A stretch of 64,000 bases of DNA from Haliclona indistincta. Taxonomy: Eukaryota > Porifera > Demospongiae > Haplosclerida > Chalinidae. Below, in pieces: positions 20,751-31,340 of this stretch (position 1 is the stretch's first letter; every line of letters begins with the position of its first letter). The notes under the pieces were generated by a model. The model saw only the letters and a program-made list of their open reading frames with translations, did not search any database and was not told where the DNA came from. The position numbers and the translations under genes are program-made. Where the stretch lies: contig OZ024785.1 in the NCBI GenBank assembly GCA_964017065.1, positions 6,150,167 through 6,214,166 of the forward strand, given 5' to 3'.

Positions 20751-22679
20751 GTGTTGTAAGTCATTGTTCCTCTCTCTGTTTAAATACTGTGCTGTGATTT
20801 GAGAATAAGAATTTTAATCTCAGTGAAATTTCTCTCTTGGTTCTCTGTTCACGTTACTACAATAATGACACAACAATTAAAGTATGGCTAACAGTGAAAA
20901 ATGGTTCCAAATCATTTGAAAACAAGTGACCAACTAAGACACATTGTCAACTCTTTACAACGTACATCAACATTACAAAAGAGACAGACACATGTACAGT
21001 GTGTGACGGGAGTAGCAATTACCAACTGCAATAAACACTTGGTGAGTGATAGCATAGATAATAAATACTACGAAACCAGGAATAGATCGAAGCAGCCAAA
21101 AATCAGATGTGCAGATGCACGTTTCAGTGATGTGACGTCATATCACGAATGCCGTGCTAGTACTGTTTGAGTCGAGAGTATTGTCTGTTCAATATTATGC
21201 TCATGAAAATACGGAGATTAGAGTCTGGGCGGTGCCTTTGATGTCGGACAGGAAGTAATAATATCTAACAAGAATAGTGGAAAGATACAAGCTTTTAGAT
21301 AAACATTATTTTAGTAGCCATAAACAGCCTTCATGAAGAAACGTGCATGAATAATGCAATCTATGATGGTGGAGCTAACGAAGCCCGGTTAGTGACTGTC
21401 TTTCAAGAATGTGTTCGCATAACACGGAGCAGGCGAACATCAAAATAAATTATGGGTTTACACTTAATTACAGCGACTATCAAGCAAGTCAAGTATATTA
21501 ATGCATGTACAAACATCAGTCCTTTAACATCAGTCCTTTGCTTCTATTCCATCTGAAACTACTTTTCAAGCACTTACCTTGCCATTATACACATTATACA
21601 CGTTCTTTGCTAAACATCGAACACATAATACTTAAGAACAGTTTTCGTGGAACAGAAACAAACTGTGCAAATCTGCTGCACTATGCGCCTTGTCTCAGAA
21701 AATTACAAACGCACTGCTGATCATGGTTAGAACAGCCCAACATCAAAACCATGACGTCACATGATACATTGGGAGGGTCTGGCTGTTTCTAACCCAGGTT
21801 AAATTATCTGATAGAGTCAATAAATTACTGAACAAGTGATATGGGGTGGTGTGGGTCATAGAGATACACAAAACATGAGACAAGGTGCATACAAATCAAG
21901 TCTTACTAAAATTATTGAGACTGTCATAGCAACCTGTGCATTGTATCAGTGAAGATCGACCTGCTAGCACATCTGAGGTATTGTGAAGGATTGTGTGTGT
22001 ATGATGCAATAAGGGTGTGTGAGAGAGGAGAAAGTATAATCATTAATTTTTATTGTAATTGGTATTTTGTGTTCACTACTGATTTACCACATTATATGTT
22101 CACTGCGATTTCACTACTTGTTGCAATCTGAAGTGTCAACCATAAAGCGTAAACCGTGTTCAATCTGAATCACGCAATGTAATAAACCTTCCAAATAAGG
22201 CACGGATCACGCTTTATGCTTTTGCAGCTGTTGCAAGGAGTAATAAAACCGCTGTAACAACCACTGGCAATGCCTTTGAAAATAGGCTTCCCATGTTACA
22301 AACTCTGTATACACAATATTTCCACTAAAATTTAGGATATCAACAGTGAATGCTTCAAAATGACACAATTGCAAGTACTCTATGGCAGAGTCTATTTATA
22401 AAAATACAACAACAGACTTTGTGTGGCTAAGGAAAATTTGACTGCACCAAGGTTCTAACCCGTTAATTTGATTTGGTAATCCAGCCCTTTCTGAGTGAGC
22501 TAAGAAATTGTGGTGGATATCAAACAAGTGCCAAACAACTTGTTGCAGAATTGTACAAGTGCATAGGTGTAATAACACCAAATGCAGGGTATTCCTAGGT
22601 CCTCTCCCAGCAAAATATTGATTGAGTAAATTCCTTTGAAACTAATACTGGTGGTGCATTTTTCGTTTTCATTTTTTAG

Positions 22680-22920
22680 GGCATCGGAGACTCGAGCCAA
22701 GGGTTTGTGAACACATTGCTGTTCAAAGCATTTACAAAGAGAGTAAGACTAAAACTAACACACATACAATTGTTGTTGCTGCCTCTATGGATGCTGTAAG
22801 TGTACTAATGATGATGACGAACAATCGAGTCTTCTGCAAAGGACAGACAAGGTCTCTGCCTATGTGACTCCTCAAGTTTCCGGCTTTGCTAACACTTTAA
22901 ATGACCATTCTGACTCTTAA
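22680..22920 (+). pseudogene. Copy of the GPR157-like receptor last exon (frameshifted)
   Basis: Begins after a preserved TTTTTTAG acceptor with GIGDSSQGFVNTLLF, matching exon 3 of the receptor at 4376. The Cys-cluster region has extra bases that shift the frame. Upstream exons are missing for this copy, so it is a dead fragment carried by the module. Confidence 0.85.
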
Positions 22921-24025
22921 TATTGAACCTATAGTCAATGTTTGTCTGCAATGTACCTGTTGTTTTTATGATGCTATTTATTTTCACTGTCAATAAGTGA
23001 TAAGAGACTGATCATACAAATTCAAATAGCTAGCTATGCTATGGTTTTAGCACATCAAATATTGTAGGTCCTAGTTCAGGAAGACAAAGAAAATAATATT
23101 ATACCTCTCTATGTGTGCATGTGCTGATGTACATGTAGCCTTGGGTGATTTCTTCCTGGCTGTCACTCCCTGTCTGCCTGGCTGGCGGCATGTGGTGATG
23201 CGGTTGCTAAACTAGTAGGAAGGAACAAGTCTGAAGAGATAAGTGCAGAACCACATGTTGTGCCTTTGGCAGTTGAACTCAGAGCAGGTACACATTACAA
23301 AGAGAAGACCTTTCCAGTGTAATTATATTCATACTGAATTCTGAGGAAAATAAAACTGAATTGTCAGATTGTTTATTATTTCATGAAATGTAGCCTGCTT
23401 GTGTTGCCGTGCATTAGAAGATGTGCTTCTTTTGAATTCACATAATGAACTCTTGGAGAGCTACAAAGAGGGGAATTTTGTGTAAGTGATATACTCAACT
23501 TGCATGAAACTGCACATTTTTGTTGTAACTTAGGTCGCACTCTAGATCTGGTCAGATTGACAGGTCTGATCAGGTTTGGTTCAAATGGGACAGATTTCAC
23601 AGATATGACAGATTGTCATAGATACATGACAATGTTATGTTAGCCTTTTGCATAAAAATTCCCAGCAGGATAATTCTGGTTTATCATTACTAAAGAATTT
23701 CTATCAAGATGTAGTAGATCTCTGTGGTTTTCAAGATGATAAGAGGGAAGGACAAGTAACTAGAAAAAAGCAAATTGTGCGCAGCTGGAGATGCTTAGGT
23801 ATTAAATACACTAAGAACTGATGATGATGAATTAAAAACTGCATGATAAATAGTCGTGAGGTCTTTGGTGATATTATCATTGTCTCATCTGATGAAAGTG
23901 CACCTTACTATTTCATGCTTCACACAAGATAAACAACCAGTTTGAAGAAGAGCACTGTGGTGATGGCTTCTTTTAAAAATTATATGGTAGCTCTAATATA
24001 AAATAGCGAGCGCGCTAAAATTCTT

Positions 24026-24084
24026 TACTACGCATGCGTAGTAGACTTACACGCGGCGCGCGGGACTTGCGCGCTGCATAAAAG
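24026..24084 (+). promoter_or_regulatory. Palindrome plus TATA promoter of member 4
   Basis: TACTACGCATGCGTAGTA at 24026-24043 and CATAAAAG at 24077-24084, about 95 bases before the start codon. Confidence 0.75.
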
Positions 24085-24177
24085 CAAGCAGATCAGTGAG
24101 TTCACAATCTTGCGACAAATTCAGTTCAGTCACTGCCGCAGTAAGAAATTGTCCAGCAGCAAATATTCCCTCCAAAA

Positions 24178-24852
24178 ATGATCCACATCCTGATCGTTGT
24201 TGTAGCTACCGTGGCGTTATCCACAGCGAACCCACTGACAGCTCTTTCCATCCGCCAAGTGCCCAGCTGTGGCGGTATCGTCCTTCCGGAGCACTGTTCT
24301 CAAGCCTTTAACAACTACGTGAACATGGTGCAGCAAATCACCAACAACCCCGATTCCGACACTGTTAACAGGATCGCGGATGCCGTGGGAACACCTTTGA
24401 ACACCATCTGCGGCGGGGAATGTCTGGGTCCTTTGTTAGCAGTATACGAATGTCTTGGCAATGTCGCGGCTAGAAACGCCACCGCTCAGCTAGCTTGCTC
24501 CCGACAAGAAGACGGCACGTTTTGTCCAGTGAAGGTGCTACAAGAACTGCAACGCAGCTCTCAAAATGGCGGCACTCCAGCCCTGGTACCATCCTGCGTC
24601 ACTTCCACTTCGACTACATGTTCTAGTACGTGTCGTCAGTCTTACATTGAAACCAGGGACAGGTTGGGATGCTGTGCTTCCAGCTGGTTTGCTAGCTCCT
24701 CGAGTCCATATTCTGCGACATTCGGACGGAATTTTGTTACTTGCAATGTGCAGCTGACTAATCCGTGCACTCCAGCGTCTGGAGCAGCTACTATATGCCT
24801 CAACTTTCTTCTACTAGCGACCGTGGTACTACTGTCTGCAGCGATGATTTGA
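24178..24852 (+). CDS. Secreted GPI-anchored-type cysteine-rich protein, member 4
   Basis: Intronless, 224 residues, intact. Signal peptide MIHILIVVVATVALSTA, 14 ectodomain Cys in family positions, the CRQSYIETRDRLGCC block, and a GPI-type tail after PASGAA. It is 4-5 residues longer than members 2 and 5 because of an insertion (near residues 125-137) between Cys 7 and Cys 8. The start is fixed by the signal peptide and conserved 5' UTR (CCAGCAGCAAATATTC). Confidence 0.87.
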   Translation: MIHILIVVVATVALSTANPLTALSIRQVPSCGGIVLPEHCSQAFNNYVNMVQQITNNPDSDTVNRIADAVGTPLNTICGGECLGPLLAVYECLGNVAARNATAQLACSRQEDGTFCPVKVLQELQRSSQNGGTPALVPSCVTSTSTTCSSTCRQSYIETRDRLGCCASSWFASSSSPYSATFGRNFVTCNVQLTNPCTPASGAATICLNFLLLATVVLLSAAMI

Positions 24853-24949
24853 GCCGCGCCCAGCTCGAGGACACACTGTGCACTAGACCATGTGGACTTG
24901 CATAGTAACTGCTTAGTTTATACTTGTTTTTGTCTGTCTAGCTTTTTTA

Positions 24950-26604
24950 TGCCTCGGTGGGCGGAGCCACGAGACATACAGTAGTTCGTTTGTGTATGTG
25001 TCATTATGCCTCGGTGGGCGGAGCCACGAGGCATACTGTAATCGCGTTGTCTGTCTGTCTGTTACATCATGTTTGCGGCGCACGCTGAAAGGTAAGCTCT
25101 GAAACTTGCAATGCAGGTAGAAATCGATATTATCTCGGATGTGAACTAGCGAAATTTCGATACAAAGCTTTGTTCTAGAGTTATGGCGTGATTTGCTTAC
25201 TTTGTTTGCCGTTGCTGGCGATCTGGACTTCTCCGAAGGCAAGAATGTCCACAGTTGACTGCCTAGAACCTGATAGGTTAGAATTTTACTACAGGATAGC
25301 AGTGCAGGTCCAGAGAAATCGTGTAAGCAAGCTATGGAAGCTACTCGCTCGTGGTATGCGTGTCCTGTGCCGAACACTGTAGACACGCCCAGTTGAATTG
25401 TGGTCAGCACTGATTGGCTTCTGATTGCATAACTAAAGCACTACTGTACAGAAATCCTGTATACATGCATCTGCAGTTGCTGTGTCTGTAGAATGGTGGA
25501 TAGTTGTGTTTGTTGATATTTCATTTTCTTTCATAATAATAATTAAAAATTGTACTCAGTATTCTCTTCAATTCGCTGATTTTCGAATTGAAGTTGCCTG
25601 AGAGCAGAATTTGATATGACAAACTTCTTCAAATGAGCTTTGAATATATCCGAAGCAGGATTGCCAAACTTGTGGGAATAAGAAAGGTCGAAAGCAACAT
25701 GCTTCACCTGGATAACCACATTGACAAGAACAAACGTCAAGAGTCAGTGTGATTGAACCAGGCTAACTAATTCTTTAACAGTACTGTTAAATAAAATTAT
25801 GCATAAAGCATGTCACATGTCAATGATACAGTACAAGCTGTACAATGCACTCATTATGGCAATAATATACATAGTTTTTAATGATAATACAGATTATTAT
25901 TATTATGACTTGCTGTACATGCTCAACTTTTCACATCCACCGAGGCATAACCCGCACCAATGGTGCATTTTTCCGTCTGTTAACGATGTAACACATCGCT
26001 CAATAAAAGCAGAGCGCTGATACTTGCAACACAAGAAGACATCAACATTTGCTCAAAGATTAATTTTAAGATTTTCAATTCTAATGCTCTGTTCACGAGT
26101 AATGACGTGATTGCTTACCTCACGATTGCCGGCTGGCGATCTAGTTGTTGATGTAAAGACAAAATTGTCTATTGCTGGCTGCCTTACAGCTAGTGAGTTC
26201 GCCTTTACTTCAGAACAGCACGGCAGACTTGTATATGAAGCTGCGTTCTAGAGTTATGGCGTAGCTTTGCATGCTTACCTCGCGATCGATGGCCGTTGCT
26301 GGCGATCTAGAGTTCTCCGTAGACAAAACTATCCACAGTTGACTGCCTAGAAGCTGATAGGTTACAGGATAGCAGCGTATGTCTAAAGAAATTGTGTAAG
26401 CAAGCTACAGACGCTATCTACGTGCTGTGCCCTGAACATTATAGACACGCCCAGTTGAATTAGTGGTCAGCACTGATTGGCTTCTGATTGCATAACTATT
26501 ATACTGCATTGTGATTGCTGTACAGAAAGGTACAACAGCTGCAGTTTAACTTTACTGTGTATGTGAAATGGTGGCATTCCACCGAGGCATCAGCACCTTT
26601 GGTG
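24950..26604 (+). mobile_element. TGCCTCGG/GGTGCT repeat, nested copy D
   Basis: Two starts (TATGCCTCGGTGGGCGGAGC at 24949 and again near 25016) and two ends (CACCGAGGCATAACCCGCAC near 25938; CACCGAGGCATCAGCACCTT near 26579) indicate one element inserted in another. The interior of 25960-26580 repeats that of 25060-25450 (TATGGCGTGATTTGCTTAC, CACAGTTGACTGCCTAGAA). On both sides the member 3'-flank sequence resumes, so it interrupts the flank of member 4. No transposase. Confidence 0.65.
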
Positions 26605-27130
26605 CCTAGTGTTTGCATGTTATCTTGCAATACCTTTTGTTTGGTCAGCCTCCACTAATGTCAACTTGAAGTGCACTGCGGCGTTTCGATCGCATGCTGC
26701 TCCAGTACGGGTTGGCCCGGCCCAACTAACTTATTGTCTACAGTATTATTGATTAGTATTAGCTATCATGCAGTCTTTACTGCGACAGTTTGCAGGATGA
26801 AAAAAAGGCTTGGTTTACTTCTAGTGCACAATGAGTAATACATGTACAAAGAGGGTAATACTGAAGTTGCACTGAGGGACTGTGTCGACATGTAAGAATG
26901 TGGCAGATGAAAATTACATTTTCTAGAAGCAGTTTGAATAAAGGCAAGATGAGCAAGGGAAATGATAATTATTTTATGGTATGAGAAAGATTGTTGGAGT
27001 CAAATTTGGCAAGGAAATTGGACCAGAAGTGGACTTGCTGATGAGAAATTGCCACCGAGAAGATCATGCCAATCACATGGACAAGGTAGAAAGATTGTCC
27101 AAAGCAAAGTCATTGAGGATAAATTTTGTT
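26605..27130. repeat. Partial copy of the array 3' module
   Basis: Resumes the member 3' flank (ATACCTTTTGTTTGGTCAG, GGTTGGCCCGGCCCAACTAA, TGTCTACAGTATTATTG), then AGATTGTTGGAGTCAAATTT, matching 14300-14430, 19800-20280 and 35730-36340. No gene. Confidence 0.65.
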
Positions 27131-27770
27131 TTTTAAACAAAATGCACAGATTAAATACAAATAATCACAAAAATAATTCATGGTATTAGTTAATATGTTG
27201 CTTTTTTAACTAGAATAATGCAGGTGAAATTTGGAGAGATAGATGAGGTGAGAGCGAACAAGAGGCTCTACTATCGAGATGCACATGTAAGTGCATTAAT
27301 AAACAAGTGTATGCATGCAAGCAGATTAAAAGAGAATTAGTCAAAGTTGTCATATACTACTACAAACGATCGAGTATTCTTGTTAAGAAAACGTAAATAT
27401 AATCATTTTGTAGCCTATAGTTACAAGTGTTTACTGGCGCCGGTAACATGCTCGTAATGTGTGTCAGGTACAACATACAAACACAAGATTAGCTACTTGG
27501 TAACTGATGTGATGAGTGCTATGGAGAAATATGAGAGATTTAGCTTTAAAAAACCTTAGTTTAGAAACTTCGTCAGTGCTAGATAAGATTACTAGCAAAG
27601 TCAGCTGTAAAGTGTCATAACACTACAGTGTTACTTTCTGATTCTACATGTACTTCCAACTTGTTCATTAGCTACACTGCAGAGAAATATTCCGGCCCTT
27701 GAAAAGGTGTTAGCACTGTTTCCTGTTGGGTGGACACCATAATTATGCTTAAATTTGTTTTCTTCCTCAT
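27131..27770. other. Mostly non-coding, one possible exon
   Basis: Between an acceptor-like TTTTTAACTAG (to 27212) and a donor GTAAGTG at about 27288, an open stretch from the ATG near 27218 reads MQVKFGEIDEVRANKRLYYR and ends in DAH. It has no recognised homologue and no partner exon could be found, so it is left as a note. Confidence 0.2.
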
Positions 27771-27868
27771 CTCAATACAGCACAGCACCAGACAAGACCA
27801 GTGATGAGGGTTGTACCAATGATAGACAATACTGCACTGGATAATACAGCAACTGATACTGCAGGTGC
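27771..27868 (-). pseudogene. Transmembrane-segment exon fragment
   Basis: After an acceptor-like TTACCAG on the minus strand an open segment encodes APAVSVAVLSSAVLSIIGTT and a further hydrophobic stretch ending WCCAVL, a single membrane span of the kind found in receptor exons. No flanking coding exons are intact. Confidence 0.3.
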
Positions 27869-28050
27869 TGGTAATGAAATACGGTAATAATTATAATGTA
27901 GATCAATGACCTGACCTTCAGTAGAGAACTGTTCTAATATGCAGTTGGTGAATGGCGTCATAGCATACATAATCGAGGCTGTGTAGTCACATACCAGGAT
28001 ACTTTGGTTTGCTTACTGAAACAGTGATGATTACAGCACTGTTTCAGATT

Positions 28051-28099
28051 ACAGTCTTTATGATTACATAATAAATCATTGTGTAATCATAAAGACTGT
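28051..28099. repeat. Hairpin with 18 bp arms
   Basis: ACAGTCTTTATGATTACA at 28051-28068 pairs exactly with TGTAATCATAAAGACTGT at 28082-28099. Confidence 0.85.
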
Positions 28100-28529
28100 G
28101 GACAAGACAACAAGATTGAGGCTTCACCAGATCAGGTAAATTCATGATAATGTAAACATGAATTTAAGTTTACTTTCAAGGTCAACAGTCATTCTGTTTA
28201 CATCATCAAATGTCATCAGGAAATGAGTTGGTGTATGCTCAAATAGGAGCCCGTCCATAAATCCAACGATTGTTCCTCCTAGCATTGATAAAGTTGTCTA
28301 TGCTACTGTTCATTCGATCAACTCATAGTGTACTTTACATTGCTGTTATAAAATGCATGCTATAAAGAATAATGCTTATTGTAAAATGTTTCTAGCAAAA
28401 AAAATATTCTGCACTGTATTTTGAGAATAACACGTCATCAATAGTGCTACAGTTTCTCTGGTCATTTGGTATCACTCAAGGTTTGTCTATGAACTATATA
28501 TTACTGATTTCTAGCTGTTTTTCAATCAA

Positions 28530-28855
28530 TGTACAGCATTGCTTGGACAAGTACTTGGTATAAAGACTGTATCATTGGAAGTTGCTCAACCATCCACTGG
28601 ACCAGTCTGTCCAGGACAAGAGATCATACTGTAGCACAGACAGTTGCTGTAACTGAGACACTATTGCAATGGCAGAATGGTTCAACCACTGTAGTCTATG
28701 ATAGCAGTAATCAGCATCAGGACCCCTCTCACTTGATAGCTTCATCACTACTGCTGTGTTCATGATCACAACTAACAGTACAGTGATAGTGTCTAATCTC
28801 ACACTAACCTCAGCTGTACTTCCAAACAAAAATTCTACGATTTCTTGTCTTAGTG
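28530..28855 (+). pseudogene. Decayed Ig-like receptor exon
   Basis: Read across several frames the segment keeps SLEVAQPSTGPVCPGQEIIL, WQNGSTTVVYDSSN and FITTAVFMITTNSTVIVSNL, the layout of an Ig/fibronectin-like extracellular domain (Cys after a Pro-rich lead, central Trp, Leu-rich strand). Frame changes and stops make it non-coding. An inverted, shorter copy lies at 42490-42760. Confidence 0.5.
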
Positions 28856-28895
28856 AGTCCTCCTCAAGATAATATTCAGACAGCTACCAACATTA

Positions 28896-29000
28896 TGCCT
28901 CGATGGGCACAGCCACCGGGCATACGGTGTACCTGTCTGTCTGTCCATAGATCTATGGCAAATGGTGGCATTCCACCGAGGCATTTGCACTTTTGGTGCT
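28896..29000 (+). mobile_element. TGCCTCGG/GGTGCT repeat, minimal copy E (105 bp)
   Basis: Only the two ends remain: TGCCTCGATGGGCACAGCCA at the left and CACCGAGGCATTTGCAC..GGTGCT at the right, flanked by TTA at 28893-28895 and 29001-29003. It defines the ends and the 3 bp target of the family most clearly. Confidence 0.75.
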
Positions 29001-29002
29001 TT

Positions 29003-29755
29003 ATTAATTATTCATAAATTCTGAGGTAATAAAAATGATTGACAGATTGTTTATTATTTCATGGAATGTAGCCTGTTTGTGTTGCCATGCATTAGAAGAT
29101 GTGCTTCTTTTGAATTCACATAATGAACTCTTGGAGAGCTACAAAGAGGGGAATTTTGTGTAAGTGACATACTCAACTTGCATGAAACCGCACATTATTG
29201 TTGTAACATAGGTCGCACTCTAGATCAGGTCAGATTGACAGGTCTGATCAGGTTTGGTTCAAATAGGACAGATTGTCACAGATACATGACAACGTTAATT
29301 TTAACCTTTTGCATACCATGTTCATGGTGTCTTAACTCTCTTTAAAAATTCACAGCTGGATAATTCCGGTTTATATTGAGTACACTTCCACCTCACTAAA
29401 ACAATTGTGAATTTCTATCGAAATGTAGTCTATCTCTGTGGTTTCCTAGGTGACAAGAGAGAAGGAAGCGTAACTACAAATTGTGTGCAGGTGGAGATAT
29501 GTAGGTATTAAATACTGATGATTGAATAAAAACTGCATGATAATAATCATGAGGTCTTTGGTGTTATTATCATTGTCTCATCTGATGAATGTACGCCTAA
29601 CTAACCTAGTATTACTATTTCATGCTTCACACTCTGTTATACTGTATAAAACGCAAGATAAACAGCAAATAAAAACTAGTTTAAAGAAGAGCGCTATATA
29701 GTCGTTGCTGCACTGTTGATGGCTTCTTTTAAAAATTGTCAATAATAATTATTAT
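29003..29755 (+). repeat. Partial array module upstream of member 5
   Basis: Parallels 7285-8215 and 23325-23990 without the expanded minisatellite. In the ancestral order it would run directly into the promoter palindrome now at 34741; about 5 kb of later insertions separate them. Confidence 0.7.
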
Positions 29756-29828
29756 TGTATACTTCCTGTTTAGATCAAAGACACCGCCCGTGCGATAAAT
29801 CTGCTACAGTGTAGCGCTCTCTCCAGCA

Positions 29829-29936
29829 AACCACAGTGCATTATCAAAAATAATGCACTGCAGTTTCCCATTGAAAAGCAATGGGAAGAGAGTGTCCAGT
29901 GCGATATCAGAAATAATGCACTGGCAGTGGTTTGTT
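29829..29936. repeat. Imperfect inverted repeat
   Basis: CAAACCACAGTGCATTATC... is mirrored by ...ATAATGCACTGGCAGTGGTTTG, with a second inner pair CCCATTG/CAATGGG. Likely a small foldback element. Confidence 0.55.
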
Positions 29937-30013
29937 TTATCAGACCACACTTCCTGTCAGCGTTTTTATACCATCACATGCTCCCAATACTAGTGGGTAC
30001 AAATTAATAAAAT

Positions 30014-30430
30014 TCATAATAAACAAACAGCTTGACTTAAAAATTCAACACAATTCTGCAGTTGTCCAGAGAACAAGTTTGACAGACTAGCAGGAACGCT
30101 TGGAAGTAGAAGTAGGACTTGACATACGATACAGAAAGATTTCGGAGGATAGGGCTTCCCGCTCTCTTGCCTAGTTTCCAAAATAAACTTGCACAACCAT
30201 TTACTAACTGTCACAGGATCACTATAGTGAAGTAAGTCTCCTGGCACAGGTTCAGAAGAAGTTGCCTTACCGGTTTCCATAATCCACTTATCAAAAATTT
30301 CTCAAGCCCCACGCGTTCACTCTAGACGTGTTCTCTGGATCAACTCCCTCGGCAGCCTTTATCACATCTGCGTCAGAAGCGACTACAAATCGAGAACTGG
30401 GAGACAATTCCGTCTTCTTTCGTCGTAATG
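30014..30430 (-). pseudogene. DUF3504 / Crypton-derived (KIAA1958/ZMYM-like) fragment
   Basis: Minus-strand reading gives RFVVASDADVIKAAEGVDPE, then NTSRVNAWGLRNF, then, after a one-base slip in a T run near 30295, DKWIMETGKA, VSKWLCKFILETRQESGKPY and PPKSF. This N-K-W...F-E-R...G-Y-P-P pattern is typical of the DUF3504 proteins derived from Crypton tyrosine recombinases. The catalytic part is absent. The frame is broken, so it is a relic. Confidence 0.5.
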
Positions 30431-30453
30431 ATAGAGATAGACGGAGCTTTTAG

Positions 30454-31047
30454 CTAGTCTGGTCCCCAGTCCAGTCCATTCCAAGGAAAGGTCTGGTGAC
30501 TCGGCTTCACAACGCTAGGAACATTGGAATGTAGTGGGCGGGGCTAATGTTGCCGTTCTCGTGGGCGTGCAGCTTTTAGAGAGCAGCTTTTTATGTCGAC
30601 AACAACCAGCTACATCTGCAAAAGGCCATGCTTTTCTTCTCTAGAGAGAATTCAGAAGCTTGAACGCTAGGCAGAATACCTCAGAAACAGTTTGATGGAG
30701 AAACTGAAGGTAACCCCGCAGAGCAGAGAAACAGCCGATAGCAACCTTCTGGACGACTATGTTGAACGCATTGCTGTGGTGGCCGCTACACCGGCAAACG
30801 CGCCTTGTTTAGCGCCCTGTACCGTCAATAGCACTGTCGACATCCATCTACCACAAAATTTAATTAATGACGTCATAATTAAACATTCCAGTACGCCGGA
30901 ATGCTGGCGTACTGTTCCGAATGAGCTAAAGCCCAGTCACCAGGCCCTACTTCTCGGTTATAATTTTCGCCCCACCCCCCGTTACGCCCTCTAAAATTGC
31001 TTCTCGACGATTTGTTTTTTGGGCCTGGGGACGAGGCAGTCGAGGCT
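30454..31047. mobile_element. MITE with 9 bp target duplication AGCTTTTAG
   Basis: AGCTTTTAG occurs at 30445-30453 and 31048-31056. Ends CTAGTCTGGTCCCCAG and CTGGGGACGAGGCAGTCGAG are loosely inverted. It contains a 100-residue open frame (30692-30994) of unknown meaning. Same general type as the elements at 12756 and 16699. Confidence 0.7.
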
Positions 31048-31143
31048 AGCTTTTAGCATCAGGGCTACCTTCAGCCATCTTGAAACAAACACATGGGATT
31101 CGCGCATGCGCATTGATCTCAACAGGAAGACACAATAAAACAA

Positions 31144-31308
31144 TTAACGTATGGTTCCTTCGTGCATTATCGGATTTATCCGCACTCGCTTCCGGTCTTG
31201 TAGGTAAAATTAGCGCACTCGGGCTCCGCTCTCGTGCGCTATTTTTACCTACTCGACCGGAAGCTCGTGCGGATAAATCCGATAATGCACGAAGGAACCA
31301 TACCTTAA
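31144..31308. repeat. 165 bp near-perfect foldback
   Basis: TTAACGTATGGTTCCTTCGT at the left is mirrored by GGAACCATACCTTAA at the right, with arms of about 65 bp (including ATTATCGGATTTATCCGCAC) around a GC-rich centre. Open frames on both strands (31046-31408 and 31080-31514) arise from this symmetry. Confidence 0.85.
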
Positions 31309-31340
31309 CTATTACAAATCGAGCGCTAAAATTCTTTACT

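Larger units (their letters stand above)
19795..24025. repeat. Duplicated array module (copy 2), no functional gene
   Basis: Runs parallel to 35853-39622 over its first 3.8 kb (landmarks TGTCTACAGTATTA, a 37 bp perfect hairpin, CAGACACATGTACAGTGTGT-like, GACGTCATAT, receptor exon copy). From about 22090 it also parallels 6060-8230. Short open frames are shared between copies but not preserved as proteins. The right end leads into the promoter of member 4. Confidence 0.75.

Noticed and set aside
24913..25410. 165-residue minus-strand open frame
   Set aside because: It lies across the ends and interior of mobile repeat D and has no protein features.
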